Positions 1 to 7,328 of a stretch of DNA of 16,012 nt are shown piece by piece. The notes beneath the pieces are model-generated. The model ran no database searches. It had not been told where the DNA came from and saw nothing but the letters and a program-made list of their open reading frames with translations. Each line of letters begins with the position of its first letter. Position 1 is the first letter of the stretch. Made by a program: the position numbers and the translations under genes. Source of the DNA: JBOGJG01 sp050747825. GTDB taxonomy: Bacteria; Acidobacteriota; UBA6911; RPQK01; JBOGJG01. Where the stretch lies: positions 1-16,012 of the forward strand of contig JBOGJG010000304.1 of the NCBI GenBank assembly GCA_050747825.1, written 5' to 3'.

Positions 1-179
1 GCTTCAATGGGGCCGCGATCGGATGATCGCGGAATCGCACCAGGTCGCGAAGATATGCGTATCGGCCTCCGTGCTTCAATGGGGCCGCGATCGGATGATC
101 GCGGAATCTTTTCGCTGTTGGCATGAAATTTCTATACATAAGCGCTTCAATGGGGCCGCGATCGGATGATCGCGGAATC
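1..179 (-). CRISPR. Leader-end part of a type I-G CRISPR array (3 repeats, 2 spacers)
   Basis: Three identical 36-base repeats lie at 1-36, 73-108 and 144-179, separated by spacers of 36 bases (37-72) and 35 bases (109-143). Each repeat contains a perfect 8-base inverted repeat, CCGCGATC and GATCGCGG, around a 4-base loop. On the minus strand the repeat ends in ATTGAAGC, which matches the usual 8-nt 5' handle of type I crRNAs (compare ATTGAAAC). I therefore read the array on the minus strand, in the same direction as the cas genes. That makes the repeat at 144-179 the leader-proximal one and the two visible spacers the newest. The first repeat starts exactly at base 1, so the array very probably continues beyond the window. 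I recognise no source for either spacer. Confidence 0.96.
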
Positions 180-254
180 CGCCCGCCTTCTAACTGTTTT
201 ATTTTTCAAGCACCTAGCTGGCCTCTTGCGAGAGAGTGGCGTCGGCATACCTTC

Positions 255-273
255 TTCGTGACGAACCGTTCGT
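255..273. promoter_or_regulatory. Two overlapping dyads in the CRISPR leader
   Basis: The forward strand reads TTCGT-G-ACGAA-C-C-GTTCGT, so TTCGT pairs with ACGAA (255-265) and ACGAAC pairs with GTTCGT (261-273). The middle arm is shared by both dyads. The element touches the predicted -10 box of the leader promoter and covers the expected transcription start. It could be an operator, a short hairpin at the 5' end of pre-crRNA, or a binding motif for the integration machinery. Only the symmetry is seen directly. Confidence 0.4.
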
Positions 274-302
274 TTATACAGGAAGAAACGATTGGAATGT
301 AA
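273..302 (-). promoter_or_regulatory. Putative sigma70-type promoter for pre-crRNA
   Basis: On the minus strand a -35-like TTACAT (302-297) is followed after 18 bases by a -10-like TATAAA (278-273). Transcription would start near 266, about 87 bases before the first repeat at 179. That is a normal leader distance and the correct direction. The -35 box is only a partial match, so this is a reasoned guess. Confidence 0.4.
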
Positions 303-374
303 CGGCTTAAATGCCAGCGAGTGGTCACCGGTCATGCTTAATCACCTGGCCTCTCGCGACAGTGCTCGCCGTTA

Positions 375-2222
375 TTAACGCGTGACGAAAATCGGATAGT
401 CACTGAGTTCACCTTCCAGCACTCGAGCCAACAACCTGGCCTGAATCTCTAACAGGCGCCGGTAACTGACCCGGTAATCAAACAGAGGATGAGTCACCAT
501 AGTGTCCATACGCAGTGCGTAAGCGCGAAAGAAACCTTTTCTCCCACGAGGTGTAAGGGCTACCGCAGGTCCGGTTTGTACGAAATCTCCCGGCGTTACC
601 ATGCGTGTATTTACAGCGGTCAGCACTGCAGAATCCGCGATCAGGGGCCTGAATGGCTCCATCAAATCCAATGCAAGAGCCGGACGGCCAAAGCGCGGTT
701 GGTGAAAGTATGCCAGAAAGGGATCGAATCCAACAGCATAACAGGCGATGGTAAAATCCTTGGCTAGGAGGCTATACGCGAGCGACAGCAGAGCGTTAAT
801 GGCATCCCGCGGTGGACGCCGATTTCGGGTAGAAAAATCAAATTGGAACTGTCGTGAGATTCCCTTTTCCTCCGCTACCTTGATCATTCCCGCAAAATCA
901 CCGAAATACAATCGAGCCGCATTTCCCTCCAGCCCGAGTAGTTCATCCAAAGATCCCGCCTGCTCAGCCCGATTCGCCAACCGCTTGAGCTCCAACAAAG
1001 TCCTGGAACTGGGCTCAACGTGATTCCTTTGTAGCATCGTTCGCTGATTTCGAATTTTGCCTGAGACCAGCCGGCGTGAAAGCGACAGGGCAAACCACTC
1101 CTCTTCCGCCAGCTTAAATTGCGTTCGCCTCAGGAAGATATTTTTCGTGTTCATCCCGGTCGTGATCCCGTAAAACCACCCACCCTGTGAGAAATAACAA
1201 ATCGGGACCTCAGCTTCGCAGAGGGCCTGAATCGCTTGAGTGGACACCTGAACGTTGCCCAAGAGGTTCAATTGGCAAATCTCGCCGATTCGGACCTCCT
1301 GTATCACCTTCTTCTTGTCCCGGTCACGCATCTGCAATACTTCACCGGATTTGCCGATACGCAGTCCCTGCGTGTTCAGGTAAAGTGGACGAAGATCACT
1401 CCGCGGTGCCACCAATCGTCGCACCTCTGAGGGCGGTGTTGTTACGGGCGTCGCGTCTGCTGCATCAAAAAGTGACATCTGAATCACCGATTGTGCCGGA
1501 CCGATTCCCAGTGAATTCGTTTCATCCGGAAGACAAATACCGACCATGGAGCAACCCGGACACTTCGGGGAATCAACCAGAGGGGGAGGGATACGCCCCT
1601 CAGCCGCTAAAGTCCATGCTTGTTCGATGGTCCGAACCGTTTCCGCCATCAGATCTTCGTCAAAAGGCAAACGTATTCGCTGCCTGGTCTTTGCGTAATA
1701 GACGAGGCCTTCTTCACAGCGGTAGCCGTTTTCCCGAAGGATCAGACCCTGGATGGCCAGTTGAATACGATCGGGAGGCCACAATTCGAGCCCTTCCTCC
1801 GTTTCCCTGGGCTGTCCATGTTTGTAGTCGACCGGTGTAACAATCCCGTCGGAAACTTCCAGCAGATCGACGCGAGCGATGACCCGATGACGCTCGCTGG
1901 AAAGCGTGGCAGAACGGGAGTGGATTTTTTCCTCCGGGATCTGGCTGGCAGCCGGAAGGGACGTCGGGCCCTGGTCGACTCTCTTGTGCTGGATCTTTCC
2001 TTCAACTGTATCCGCGCTTTCCCGGAAGCTTCCCTCGACCCACTCATAGAAGAACAGCCGAGGGCAGTAGACAAACTCGTTGACCATCCGGGCCGGCAAA
2101 TAATCCGGCAACGCCGGTCGCTGGTTGCTTTCAGGTTGTGATGTGTCTGGCAAGCTCATAACCGGTTGCCCGCGGCATGGCTGCGGCGGCTCCGACGCTT
2201 TCGACTGCTCGGGGTTCGGCAC
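375..2222 (-). CDS. cas4-cas1: Cas4-Cas1 fusion, CRISPR spacer acquisition
   Basis: This 615-residue protein joins a Cas4 nuclease domain (about 40-235) to a Cas1 integrase (about 275-615). The fusion is characteristic of type I-G loci. Cas4 trims prespacers and selects the PAM side; Cas1 integrates them with Cas2. In the Cas4 part I see Cys53 in VYCPRLFFYEW, a VDYKHG nuclease motif (131-136) and the iron-sulphur cysteines 221, 224 and 230. In the Cas1 part, Glu432 (LEGNAARLYF), His507 (YFHQPRFGRP) and Asp519/Glu522 (DLMEPF) fit the metal site. All key residues look present, so the protein is probably active. The first codon taken is GTG, four bases after the cas2 stop. ATG at 2159 (MSLPDTSQ) is an alternative start, because the first 40 residues look unconserved. 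This is the last cas gene before the leader. Confidence 0.95.
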   Translation of the reverse strand: MPNPEQSKASEPPQPCRGQPVMSLPDTSQPESNQRPALPDYLPARMVNEFVYCPRLFFYEWVEGSFRESADTVEGKIQHKRVDQGPTSLPAASQIPEEKIHSRSATLSSERHRVIARVDLLEVSDGIVTPVDYKHGQPRETEEGLELWPPDRIQLAIQGLILRENGYRCEEGLVYYAKTRQRIRLPFDEDLMAETVRTIEQAWTLAAEGRIPPPLVDSPKCPGCSMVGICLPDETNSLGIGPAQSVIQMSLFDAADATPVTTPPSEVRRLVAPRSDLRPLYLNTQGLRIGKSGEVLQMRDRDKKKVIQEVRIGEICQLNLLGNVQVSTQAIQALCEAEVPICYFSQGGWFYGITTGMNTKNIFLRRTQFKLAEEEWFALSLSRRLVSGKIRNQRTMLQRNHVEPSSRTLLELKRLANRAEQAGSLDELLGLEGNAARLYFGDFAGMIKVAEEKGISRQFQFDFSTRNRRPPRDAINALLSLAYSLLAKDFTIACYAVGFDPFLAYFHQPRFGRPALALDLMEPFRPLIADSAVLTAVNTRMVTPGDFVQTGPAVALTPRGRKGFFRAYALRMDTMVTHPLFDYRVSYRRLLEIQARLLARVLEGELSDYPIFVTR

Positions 2223-2225
2223 CTG

Positions 2226-2516
2226 TCAGACCACAATGCAAGGACTGTCGATCAGAAAGTACGGCTTCCCCAGGGCCGTGATCACCCGATCACCCCTTCC
2301 TTCGGCGGGCCCGAGATTGATAAAGAGCACCTGATCTTGATCGTGATGGATAATCTCGGAAAGCTCGGACCGGCACCGTACCAGATCCGTGGGCGTGAGT
2401 TGGCACTCGAAAACCGAATATTGCAGGTGGTCCCCGTAATTGCGCATCGTCTTAAAGACTTTGCGCAGGCGTTTGTCGTCGCAAATGTCGTAACAAACCA
2501 GGTAACTTGTCCGCAT
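2226..2516 (-). CDS. cas2: Cas2, CRISPR integration complex subunit
   Basis: This 96-residue protein starts MRTSYLVCYDI and continues with CDDKRLRKVFKTMRNYGDHLQYSVFE, the standard Cas2 ferredoxin-like N-terminus with the first-strand Asp. Cas2 bridges two Cas1 dimers in the spacer integration complex. I chose ATG at 2516 rather than the in-frame GTG at 2525: the family starts there, and GGTGGA lies a few bases upstream as a ribosome-binding site. The gene is followed after three bases by cas4-cas1, so the two are almost certainly translated from one message. It is preceded by the short Cmr1-like gene, which ends 63 bases upstream. Confidence 0.95.
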   Translation of the reverse strand: MRTSYLVCYDICDDKRLRKVFKTMRNYGDHLQYSVFECQLTPTDLVRCRSELSEIIHHDQDQVLFINLGPAEGRGDRVITALGKPYFLIDSPCIVV

Positions 2517-2579
2517 TGCTTCCACCCGGTGTTATAAAGCCTACCTTACTCAAACGGGCTGTGAAACAACATTCTATGT

Positions 2580-3149
2580 CTAAATCAATAGGTTCGGGGG
2601 AATCGTGCGGCCCTGACCGGTTTGAAAGACCCGGCGCATGCGGCCGCAGGACCTATGGGTGGCCCGATCATGGAAACCGCGATTCTTTCGGAGATCGTCA
2701 AGACGCTCACGCATCAAGGAATAGACCCCCAGATGCAATCGAAAGGAAATTCCCTCCCTGGCAACCCGTCGTTGGTTCTCGATAGCAGAGAAGAGGGCAT
2801 AAGTGGGACCAAACTTGTCGCCGTCGGACGGATCAACGAGATGAAGATGCGGCCGATCAAGAACGTGTACGGTCAGCGGAGTAGGAAACTCCGTGCTTCC
2901 AAAGATCTCTTCTTCCCGCTGCCACATACCGTCTCCAAGTCTGCGGCCGATCGTTGCTCGCCACCAATGTCGCAGGTGGCCTCGAATGGCAGTTCCCCGG
3001 ATCAGCAGCGTCTCATCAGGATTTCCAGCCTCGGCCCCGCCGCCAAACAAGGGCATGATCAGGGAAATCCGGTACTTCCGCGTCGTTCGACCAGACGGCT
3101 GCTGGGCGGGAATTTCGGGACATGGCGGGATATCTATCGGTTTCGGCAT
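2580..3149 (-). CDS. Short Cmr1-like RAMP protein, probably truncated
   Basis: This 189-residue protein carries the Cmr1 N-terminal signatures: PLFGGG (33-38), IRGHLRHWWRAT (55-66) and EEEIFGST (79-86). Cmr1 is a RAMP subunit of type III-B complexes, usually 300 residues or more with two RAMP folds. This protein covers one fold only. It sits between cas8 and cas2 of a type I-G operon, where I know of no Cmr1 subunit. GGGGAG eight bases upstream of the ATG is a good ribosome-binding site. The last 40 residues look damaged: in another frame 2665-2648 reads GPPIGP, and the annotated frame then reads GRMRR (2645-2631). Together these resemble the split Cmr1 motif FGGIGxRTRRG. It is either a decaying remnant of a type III-B module or a reduced accessory RAMP. 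No other cmr gene is visible. Confidence 0.7.
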   Translation of the reverse strand: MPKPIDIPPCPEIPAQQPSGRTTRKYRISLIMPLFGGGAEAGNPDETLLIRGTAIRGHLRHWWRATIGRRLGDGMWQREEEIFGSTEFPTPLTVHVLDRPHLHLVDPSDGDKFGPTYALFSAIENQRRVAREGISFRLHLGVYSLMRERLDDLRKNRGFHDRATHRSCGRMRRVFQTGQGRTIPPNLLI

Positions 3150-3397
3150 GAATTCAACTCCCCGGGACAGTGCTTCAACCTCTGGCGTTGTAACGATGAG
3201 TGCTGACTATTGGCATCGGAAGTTCGCGCGGAAACGAGAAACCGACAGGACTCGCCAGCCAGGAACCAACCTGATCGAGTACTGTGCGGAGAATCGTGCA
3301 CGCATTGATGATCATCGGATATACGGGTCAGTTCCGCGCTGACTCGTTCTTTGGATTCCTTTGTCCCGCCAATCAATTTTTGCCTCATCTTTCAACT
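3150..3397. other. Non-coding gap inside the cas operon
   Basis: These 248 bases separate the cas8-like gene from the Cmr1-like gene, whereas the four effector genes upstream overlap one another. One minus-strand frame is open from 3388 to 3134 (84 codons), and a second is open for about 46 codons ahead of the Cmr1-like start. Neither product resembles a protein I know, and both lack a convincing ribosome-binding site. The stretch may be the remains of a lost gene or hold an internal promoter. Confidence 0.5.
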
Positions 3398-4327
3398 TCA
3401 AACGGGTACCCCCTGCGTGAAGTTGCGATATTTACCCGTGGTCAAGCGTCGGCTGCGATATATCTCGACAATGCCTCGCCTGCACAATTCCGTTCTGGCT
3501 GTTGGTCTTTTCTGGAGTTCCTGGAGTTCCGGCAACGCGAGTAGCGACCGTACCACCTCTAATTTCGCCGGACATTCCCAGATGGGCCAAGTCCAGTTTT
3601 TACCGGTAAACCCAGTTGTTTCAAGCGTTCGCCTAACCGGCATGGCCGGCAGAAGCGGTAGGGCTTCGATGGCGAGACGATTTGCGCCACGAACCGTCTT
3701 GATTTTGTCGCCACTTGGATTAGCCCAACGTAGTGCGTAGCGTCGGTCATCGTTGGGATCCCAGCGCATGCTCGGAGGGCCATCTCGATACTGCCAAGGT
3801 TCAAACAAAGCGGAGTATATCTGCTCGCTGGAGGTTTCTTCTGCCAACTTCTGCATGAACCGGATAAAGTGCTGATGCCCCGCTCCGCTCATCGTGCGCA
3901 ATGCGGTGTCTTGTACAACGACTTTCTTCCCGCTATCTTTTGTTGTCGTCGCTTCGCAGGCGAACGCGGCAAGGAAGTCTGCGAAAGTGCGGTTGTCAGG
4001 TGCTGCACATCTTTGTGCTTTGATCGCCTGATCCCGGAAGGCCTCCGTACTCAGGACCAAATTGTCAGAGAAGTGGAAGGACGGGTTCTCTTTTCCTTGT
4101 GCGAGCCAGAGCGACAGAATTTGAACGAACTGATCGGGCCTCTCTGCAGGCACATCCGTCATCCGCGGCCTCCATGCGCCCTGGTGCAGACGCCAACTCA
4201 GCCTCGGCATCGTTTCGGGCCAAGCATGTGCAGCGGCGCGCAGAGTTCCTAGAGCGGCAAGAAAGGCCAGTGGATTCCCGCCGTCCAGTCCCTCCAACAT
4301 TAAGACACCACGGTGCTCAGGCCGCAT
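3398..4327 (-). CDS. cas8: Type I-G Cas8-like protein (Cas3-extension family)
   Basis: This 309-residue protein starts with LEGLDGGNPLAFLAALGTLRA (from residue 11), the opening I associate with the short Cas8u2 / Cas3-extension proteins of type I-G, which also resembles Csx17. It is taken as the large subunit of the effector complex, contacting the PAM side and helping recruit Cas3. The assignment rests on this N-terminal motif and on position. No catalytic motif is expected or seen. Its ATG overlaps the end of cas3 by 11 bases, implying translational coupling and possibly a fixed ratio with Cas3. An in-frame ATG at codon 10, just before the LEGLDGG motif, is a possible alternative start. The family name is less certain than the role. 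Confidence 0.8.
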   Translation of the reverse strand: MRPEHRGVLMLEGLDGGNPLAFLAALGTLRAAAHAWPETMPRLSWRLHQGAWRPRMTDVPAERPDQFVQILSLWLAQGKENPSFHFSDNLVLSTEAFRDQAIKAQRCAAPDNRTFADFLAAFACEATTTKDSGKKVVVQDTALRTMSGAGHQHFIRFMQKLAEETSSEQIYSALFEPWQYRDGPPSMRWDPNDDRRYALRWANPSGDKIKTVRGANRLAIEALPLLPAMPVRRTLETTGFTGKNWTWPIWECPAKLEVVRSLLALPELQELQKRPTARTELCRRGIVEIYRSRRLTTGKYRNFTQGVPV

Positions 4328-7300
4328 CGTCTATTTCCTGTTTTGAAATCTTCTCCTCTTCTGCCTCACTTCTGCAGTGGTCGGCAAGGCGCAAGATCGC
4401 CTCCAGCAGCGCTAATCCCCACCAGCCGTAGCGTCGTATCAATCGCCAGTAGCGCTCGGCCACACCGCTGTCGATCCGCTCTAGTCCTGTGTCGCTGTTT
4501 GCTTCAAAGCGCTGTCCGTCGAGCGTGAGCTTCACTGCGACAGGAGCTTGGTCTTCAATAACCGGTGCAAACGGGCGGCATCGGCCATGGTGACTGGCAA
4601 TGAGGTGCAGCACCAGGTCGCGATCGTGAGCGCGAGCTAACCACTCAGACGAGGATTCCAAAAGGCGTACGGAAACCAGCTCGTGCCTGCCGCCTTCAGG
4701 GTAGCGGCTGCGTCGCCGGGCCCGTTCGAAGGCGCGGAACCCCTGGGGCATGATTGGAGATTTGGCCAGCAGTTCTCCGCCTGTCGCCCAGAGGTTGCCA
4801 CCTGACAGCAATCCCTGGAAACGAGGGTCACCTTTGCCCAGATCGTGAGTAATTCCAGCCAAAGCCAAATCAGAAACAACCTCTTTAGGTAAGCCGACGG
4901 AGTGGGCAAACCCCCGGGCTATTTCACTCACGCCGCGGACATGATCTGCAAGAGCTACGCGCACGGTACCTGAGGCAGCCGCATCGTCTTCGTCGCTGAA
5001 GCTTCCTGCGTATGTGAATGTGGCTGCGCCGACTGTCGTCAGATCTACGGGCTTTCGTCCGATAAGGATAATCCCGCCGCAAGGATGCGGCAATGCGCGT
5101 TGAAGCGCTTGCTTGTCCGAAGCGAAAAGCCGAAGTATTGCCGACAACCATGACAAGTCTTCAGGCAGATCATCGGCAACTGCCACAAGCTGCGCCGGAA
5201 GGTCGGCGCTGCGCTCGCTCCAGTCGTCCGGCAACGCTTCGTTCGGTGGAACGGACTTGGCTAAGGCGATGAGGTTCTCACGAGCGTTTCCTTCGGGCCA
5301 GAAGGCTATCAGATTCGGATGCAATCGCAGGAGTGCCTTCCGTCGTGCCAAGGGATAGGCGCGCTCAGCAATATCGATCCGTCCTGAATCGCCAGCCGAC
5401 AGCCAGGGAACATGACCAAATTCTTCCCAACCCCGATACTGGGCTGGGATTACGACCACGTCGCCTTGGACGATTTCGTTCGGACGGTCTGTGATGATGG
5501 TGTCATCCTTGCTGCGCCCACGCCATCGGATGACTGCCCGCCCGGTACCTTCCGCGAACTCTTCGAGTCCTTCTTCGGGCGCGCCTTCGACATCCGTTAA
5601 GATACTCTCGACATCCAACTTGTCGCTAAGCCTAAGCCATGCCCGGAAATGTCCAAGGGGGACCGGCATGCATTCAGCTGAGGTCGGGGGACAATACGCC
5701 AACGTATCCAACCATGCTCTGTCGCGCTCTTGGTCATCCGCGAATTGTGCTGGATCGAGATCGGCACGCCAGCACACCTGTATGTCTGCAGGCCCGGCCT
5801 GCGGACCGTGCAGGAACAAGGCCGGGTCAGGAGAAGGCTTCGGTACCGGTGCGGTCTGCGCCAATATATCCACATGCGCCGGGAATAGTACGGGGGCATG
5901 ACTCGTTGGCGCAGTCAGTTCGGAGACCTCCAACTTAGAAATCCATTGCTGCGACGCTCTAACTCCAAAATCAACCGCCGATGCGTCCCCTTCCACGCTC
6001 CTTCGCAGTACTTGCCAGGTTCGGGCTAGAGCCGCCCCATAGACCGGGTCGCCGTCGCTGTTTTTCTCCTGGTCGGCACGGACTACGACGACGCCACGAG
6101 CTTGGATCGGGCGCCCGCCGCGATTGAGACGACCAAAGCGCTGCCGCAGGGCATCCAGGCTTGCGCATTCACTGACCATCCCATCGAAATCCATGTCGGC
6201 GCCGACCTCCAGCGTTTGGGTCGCGACCACGAATATCGGTCGCACCAGGTTGCGTGCTATCGCACCAGAAGTTTCGAGGCACGCCTGCCAGCGCCTTAAG
6301 ATATCGTCGCGATCGAGAGGTCGCATTCGGCCGGTCAGCAAGACTGCGTCATGCCCTTCATCGCCTTCCAATTCCTTGAATGCTGCCTTGGCTGTGGCCA
6401 CACGATTCACCAGTATGGCAATGGCTTGGCGGTCACTGCTGAGCAGGCCTTTGGCCTGTGTCGCCAACTGCCTGGCAAGCTGGACCTCCGCGTTCTTGCC
6501 TTTGGCTTTCTCCGACACCCTCAAAATCACAGGTTTGGTTGCTGTCAAGCGCGAGCCGAGGATCTGATGATTCCAGTCTGCCTCCGTTTCGCGGAACGTA
6601 TCTCCGACCCCTGCGGGAGGCGTAGCTGAGAGAATAGTTACATGAAATGGACTCGGCAGCGGTCGCTCGGCCCAGGTGCGGTAGCGAGCGACGGCCTTCA
6701 GCGTTTCCATGAACGGCTGCGCGCAGTGCGCTTCGTCGAGCAGGAAGAGGCTATCGTTTCCGGCCAGGCCGGCAAGGATCGGCCAGGCCTTCCACGAACG
6801 ACCATAGCCACGGAACAGCAGGCGGGAGCCGAGCTGATCCACCGTGCTGGCGATCACCGTCGGTTGCGTCGGAGATCGCGTCCAAGCTTCTTCTCGGTAT
6901 ACACCGCCCCGAAGCTGGAAAGCTGCAAGCGGACAGCGATCATGTGGTAAGGGCGTGTCTCCGCACAAGCTCAGTAAGCGCCCGGCCACTTCCCGCAGGA
7001 TGCCTGAGGGACCTTGATTCAGCGCCTTGGCAAGCTTCCGCGCCCGCTCATAGGCGGCATCCACAATCACGCGGCGATCAACCACAAAGTAAATCCTTCT
7101 CGGCGCGGTACGCTCCTCTGGTAGCCGTGACGCTTGCGCTGCCAACGCGTAGACCGCAATGTCAATACAGGCGGTTTTACCGGCAGCCGTCGGCAGCGCG
7201 ATGGCCTGAGGCCAAGGCCCGTCGGTGGTCAGCACCCGTTTTGCCAGCGTCTGCTGCCATGGAAAGGGGTCATATCCGTAAAGAGCCCGGAAGAATTCGA

Positions 7301-7328
7301 TGAATCGCTCGGGCCTAAGTTCAGCCAT
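4317..7328 (-). CDS. cas3: Cas3 helicase-nuclease, type I-G architecture
   Basis: This 1003-residue protein has the helicase first and the HD nuclease last, the arrangement typical of type I-G Cas3. Numbered from the ATG at 7328, the helicase shows motif I LPTAAGKT (45-52), DEAH (198-201), SAT (234-236) and motif VI QRFGRLNRGG (396-405). The C-terminal HD domain shows THDLGKGD (His828, Asp829), GRHE (His882), SHH (His913, His914) and LADH (Asp983). It unwinds and degrades target DNA after recruitment by the surveillance complex. A GTG two codons earlier (7334) could also start it. I prefer the ATG, which follows a G-rich stretch and matches the MAEL opening. It overlaps the csb2 end by 8 bases and the cas8-like start by 11. 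All catalytic motifs appear intact. Confidence 0.95.
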   Translation of the reverse strand: MAELRPERFIEFFRALYGYDPFPWQQTLAKRVLTTDGPWPQAIALPTAAGKTACIDIAVYALAAQASRLPEERTAPRRIYFVVDRRVIVDAAYERARKLAKALNQGPSGILREVAGRLLSLCGDTPLPHDRCPLAAFQLRGGVYREEAWTRSPTQPTVIASTVDQLGSRLLFRGYGRSWKAWPILAGLAGNDSLFLLDEAHCAQPFMETLKAVARYRTWAERPLPSPFHVTILSATPPAGVGDTFRETEADWNHQILGSRLTATKPVILRVSEKAKGKNAEVQLARQLATQAKGLLSSDRQAIAILVNRVATAKAAFKELEGDEGHDAVLLTGRMRPLDRDDILRRWQACLETSGAIARNLVRPIFVVATQTLEVGADMDFDGMVSECASLDALRQRFGRLNRGGRPIQARGVVVVRADQEKNSDGDPVYGAALARTWQVLRRSVEGDASAVDFGVRASQQWISKLEVSELTAPTSHAPVLFPAHVDILAQTAPVPKPSPDPALFLHGPQAGPADIQVCWRADLDPAQFADDQERDRAWLDTLAYCPPTSAECMPVPLGHFRAWLRLSDKLDVESILTDVEGAPEEGLEEFAEGTGRAVIRWRGRSKDDTIITDRPNEIVQGDVVVIPAQYRGWEEFGHVPWLSAGDSGRIDIAERAYPLARRKALLRLHPNLIAFWPEGNARENLIALAKSVPPNEALPDDWSERSADLPAQLVAVADDLPEDLSWLSAILRLFASDKQALQRALPHPCGGIILIGRKPVDLTTVGAATFTYAGSFSDEDDAAASGTVRVALADHVRGVSEIARGFAHSVGLPKEVVSDLALAGITHDLGKGDPRFQGLLSGGNLWATGGELLAKSPIMPQGFRAFERARRRSRYPEGGRHELVSVRLLESSSEWLARAHDRDLVLHLIASHHGRCRPFAPVIEDQAPVAVKLTLDGQRFEANSDTGLERIDSGVAERYWRLIRRYGWWGLALLEAILRLADHCRSEAEEEKISKQEIDDAA

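Larger units (their letters stand above)
180..374 (-). promoter_or_regulatory. CRISPR leader between cas4-cas1 and the array
   Basis: This 195-base non-coding stretch separates the end of cas4-cas1 from the first repeat and is the leader if the array is read on the minus strand. Next to the repeat it holds an A-rich run on the minus strand (TTGAAAAATAAAACAG, about 193-208), as leaders often do. It also contains a plausible promoter (273-302), a compound dyad (255-273) and an imperfect direct repeat, TGGCCTCTTGCGA at 219-231 and TGGCCTCTCGCGA at 347-359 (12 of 13 bases match, each preceded by CACCT). The leader role is inferred from position and repeat orientation. The other features are seen directly, but their function is unknown. 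Confidence 0.7.

Noticed and set aside
147..335. A 62-codon minus-strand frame running into the first CRISPR repeat
   Set aside because: It overlaps the leader and repeat, and its product is basic and unlike any protein I know. Leader function explains the region better.
1187..1840. A 217-codon plus-strand frame inside cas4-cas1
   Set aside because: It lies wholly antisense to a well-supported fusion gene and encodes no recognisable domain.
3134..3388. An 84-codon minus-strand frame between the cas8-like and Cmr1-like genes
   Set aside because: It begins close to the cas8 stop, but its residues look random, it overlaps the Cmr1-like start and it has no clear ribosome-binding site. I list the stretch as a gap instead.
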